From: an uncultured Hymenobacter sp.
GTDB lineage: Bacteria > Bacteroidota > Bacteroidia > Cytophagales > Hymenobacteraceae
Length of the DNA: 14,292 nt
Reading direction: 5' to 3'
Assembly: GCA_937871705.1 (NCBI GenBank)
Contig: CALMOO010000063.1
Coordinates: 1 to 14,292 of the forward strand
A program made the translations under genes and the position numbers. Numbering within the stretch: the stretch's first letter is position 1; the number at the start of each line of letters is the position of its first letter. Below are positions 12,902 to 14,292 of the stretch, piece after piece. The notes beneath the pieces are model-generated. The model did not search any database and had not been told where the DNA came from. It was given only the letters and a program-made list of their open reading frames with translations.

Positions 12902-14292
12902 GCCCCAAGATATAATCAAGCTTCCCGAACTCTCCCTTATTCTGCTCATAGGCAGCTCAGGGGCGGGCAAGTCTACGTTTGCCCGGCGCTTGTTCAAGCC
13001 CACCGAGATAGTGTCGTCTGACGTGTGCCGGGGGCTGGTGGCCGATGATGAGAACGACCAATCGGCGAGCGGCGACGCCTTTGAGCTGCTGCACTACCTG
13101 GTGGCCAAGCGCCTGAAGCGCGGGCTGCTCACCGTGGTGGATGCCACCAACGTGCAGGCCGAAGCCCGCAAGCCGCTGGTGGCCCTGGCCCGGCAGTACC
13201 ACGTGCTGCCGGTGGCCATCGTGCTCGATGTGCCCGATGCCGTGGCCCACGAGCGCAACGCCCACCGGCCCGAACGCCGCGGCATGGGCCCGCACGTGAT
13301 AGCGCGCCACCGCCAAGACCTGCGCCGCAGCCTGCGCAACCTGCGCGACGAGGGCTTCCGGCACATTTTTCACCTGCGCGGGGTAGAGGAAGTAGACGCC
13401 GTGCAAGGCATTCTGCGCGACCGACTCTACAACAACCGCAAGGAGGAAACGGGGCCGTTTGACATCATCGGCGACGTGCACGGCTGCTACGACGAGCTGC
13501 TGGCGCTGCTGGGCGACCTAGGGTATATAGTAGAGGCCGAGCCAGTGGCCGACGTGCGCGACCTCGGCATCCGGGTCACGCCGCCGGCCGGGCGGCGGGC
13601 CATTTTTCTGGGTGACCTGGTGGACCGCGGGCCGGCCTCGCCGCAGGTATTGCGACTGGTGATGAGCATGGTGCGCAGCGGCGCGGCCCTGTGCGTGCCC
13701 GGCAACCACGACATCAAGCTGCTGCGCCACCTCAACGGCAAGAAGGTGACCGCCAACCACGGCCTGGCCGAAACGCTGGCCCAGCTCGAAGGTGAGTCGG
13801 ACAGCTTTAAGGGACAGGTGCGGCAGTTTCTGGATGGACTGGTGAGCCACTACGTGCTCGACGGCGGCAAGCTGGTGGTGGCCCACGCCGGCCTCACCGA
13901 GGAGATGCAGGGCCGCGGCTCGGGCGCCGTGCGGGCCTTCGCGCTGTTTGGCGAATCGACCGGCGAAATCGACGAGTTTGGCCTGCCCATCCGCTACGAG
14001 TGGGCCCGCGAGTACCGCGGCCGGGCGATGGTGGTGTTTGGCCACACGCCCGTGCCCGATGCCGAGTGGCTCAACAACACTATTGATATTGATACGGGCT
14101 GCGTGTTTGGCGGCCGCCTCACAGCCCTGCGCTACCCCGAGCGCGAGCTGGTGGCCGTGCCCGCCGCCCGCGTGTACTGCGAGCCGGCGCGCCCACTCAA
14201 CTACCGCGCCGCCCAGCTAGCGGCGGCCGGCGCAGCAGCCGAAGGCGACCTCAGCGCCCAGCACCAGCAAGACGACGTGCTCGATATTCGGG
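12900..14292 (+). CDS. pnkp: Pnkp, polynucleotide kinase-phosphatase (RNA repair), C-terminal ligase domain beyond window
   Basis: The first 464 codons are present and run off the right edge. Full-length family members are about 850-870 residues. The start at 12900 gives MPQDIIKLPELSLILLIG, which aligns by eye with known Pnkp N-termini. The kinase domain (about 1-175) has P-loop GSSGAGKST (Lys24, Ser25), SSDVCRG (Asp41, Arg44) and VVDATNVQ. The phosphatase domain (about 185-430) is of the binuclear metallophosphoesterase type: GDVHG (Asp192, His194), GDLVDRG (Asp239), GNHD (Asn269), AHAGL (His329) and GHTPV (His382). The ligase domain is not visible. The enzyme heals broken RNA ends (5' phosphorylation, 2',3'-cyclic phosphate removal) and, with Hen1, seals them in the cytoplasm. 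The reading frame is intact despite the cassette upstream. Confidence 0.96.
   Translation, partial: MPQDIIKLPELSLILLIGSSGAGKSTFARRLFKPTEIVSSDVCRGLVADDENDQSASGDAFELLHYLVAKRLKRGLLTVVDATNVQAEARKPLVALARQYHVLPVAIVLDVPDAVAHERNAHRPERRGMGPHVIARHRQDLRRSLRNLRDEGFRHIFHLRGVEEVDAVQGILRDRLYNNRKEETGPFDIIGDVHGCYDELLALLGDLGYIVEAEPVADVRDLGIRVTPPAGRRAIFLGDLVDRGPASPQVLRLVMSMVRSGAALCVPGNHDIKLLRHLNGKKVTANHGLAETLAQLEGESDSFKGQVRQFLDGLVSHYVLDGGKLVVAHAGLTEEMQGRGSGAVRAFALFGESTGEIDEFGLPIRYEWAREYRGRAMVVFGHTPVPDAEWLNNTIDIDTGCVFGGRLTALRYPERELVAVPAARVYCEPARPLNYRAAQLAAAGAAAEGDLSAQHQQDDVLDIR

Overview
The window looks like chromosomal DNA of a GC-rich Bacteroidota bacterium, most likely Hymenobacter or a close relative. This rests on the gene set (a periplasmic Reg_prop/Y_Y_Y sensor, many exported hydrolases), start regions that are often A/T-rich without a strong Shine-Dalgarno sequence, a TTTG-N21-TAnnTTaG promoter-like site, and about 65% G+C in most genes. 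The genus is an inference. No rRNA, tRNA, CRISPR array or transposase was seen.

Layout. (1) Positions 1-2331, minus strand: the N-terminal 777 residues of a two-component regulator propeller protein with about 14 blades and a Y_Y_Y domain. Its output domain lies beyond the left edge. (2) 2332-3730: a gene-poor gap, a small unrecognised acidic protein (2714-3133, plus) and a GAF-domain protein (3200-3730, minus). (3) 3933-9236: four exported hydrolase-type genes. These are an alpha/beta hydrolase, an amidohydrolase that lacks the first metal-ligand histidine, a MetX-like alpha/beta hydrolase broken by a frameshift, and, on the opposite strand, an amidase-signature lipoprotein. Hairpin-type terminators or repeats separate them. 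(4) 9415-10395: a Gfo/Idh/MocA oxidoreductase interrupted by one in-frame TAA. (5) 10479 to the right edge: the bacterial RNA-repair pair hen1 (3'-terminal RNA ribose 2'-O-methyltransferase) and pnkp (polynucleotide kinase-phosphatase-ligase, truncated by the window).

The most notable structure is in part 5. Between hen1 and pnkp sits a compact AT-rich cassette of about 980 bp, roughly 40% G+C against about 68% in hen1. It carries two genes on the opposite strand: a HEPN-like protein with an RNKWVH (R-x4-H) motif and, one base downstream, a DUF4365-type protein with PD-(D/E)XK nuclease-like residues. The cassette is flanked by the 5-bp direct repeat CTAAT. Joining the flanks at that repeat recreates ...AGC AGC TAATG CCC..., in which the hen1 stop and pnkp start overlap as TAATG, a classic coupled-operon junction. 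I infer that a nuclease-like module was inserted precisely into an ancestral hen1-pnkp operon. Hen1/Pnkp repairs RNA broken by ribotoxins and HEPN proteins are often RNases, so the pairing may be functional (an embedded toxin, defence or control module) or may be chance hitch-hiking. The sequence alone cannot decide.

Other window-wide signals are an octamer CTACCCCC/GGGGGTAG occurring 17 times on both strands, a 39-bp-arm inverted repeat between convergent genes, and two independent gene disruptions within about 3.4 kb.
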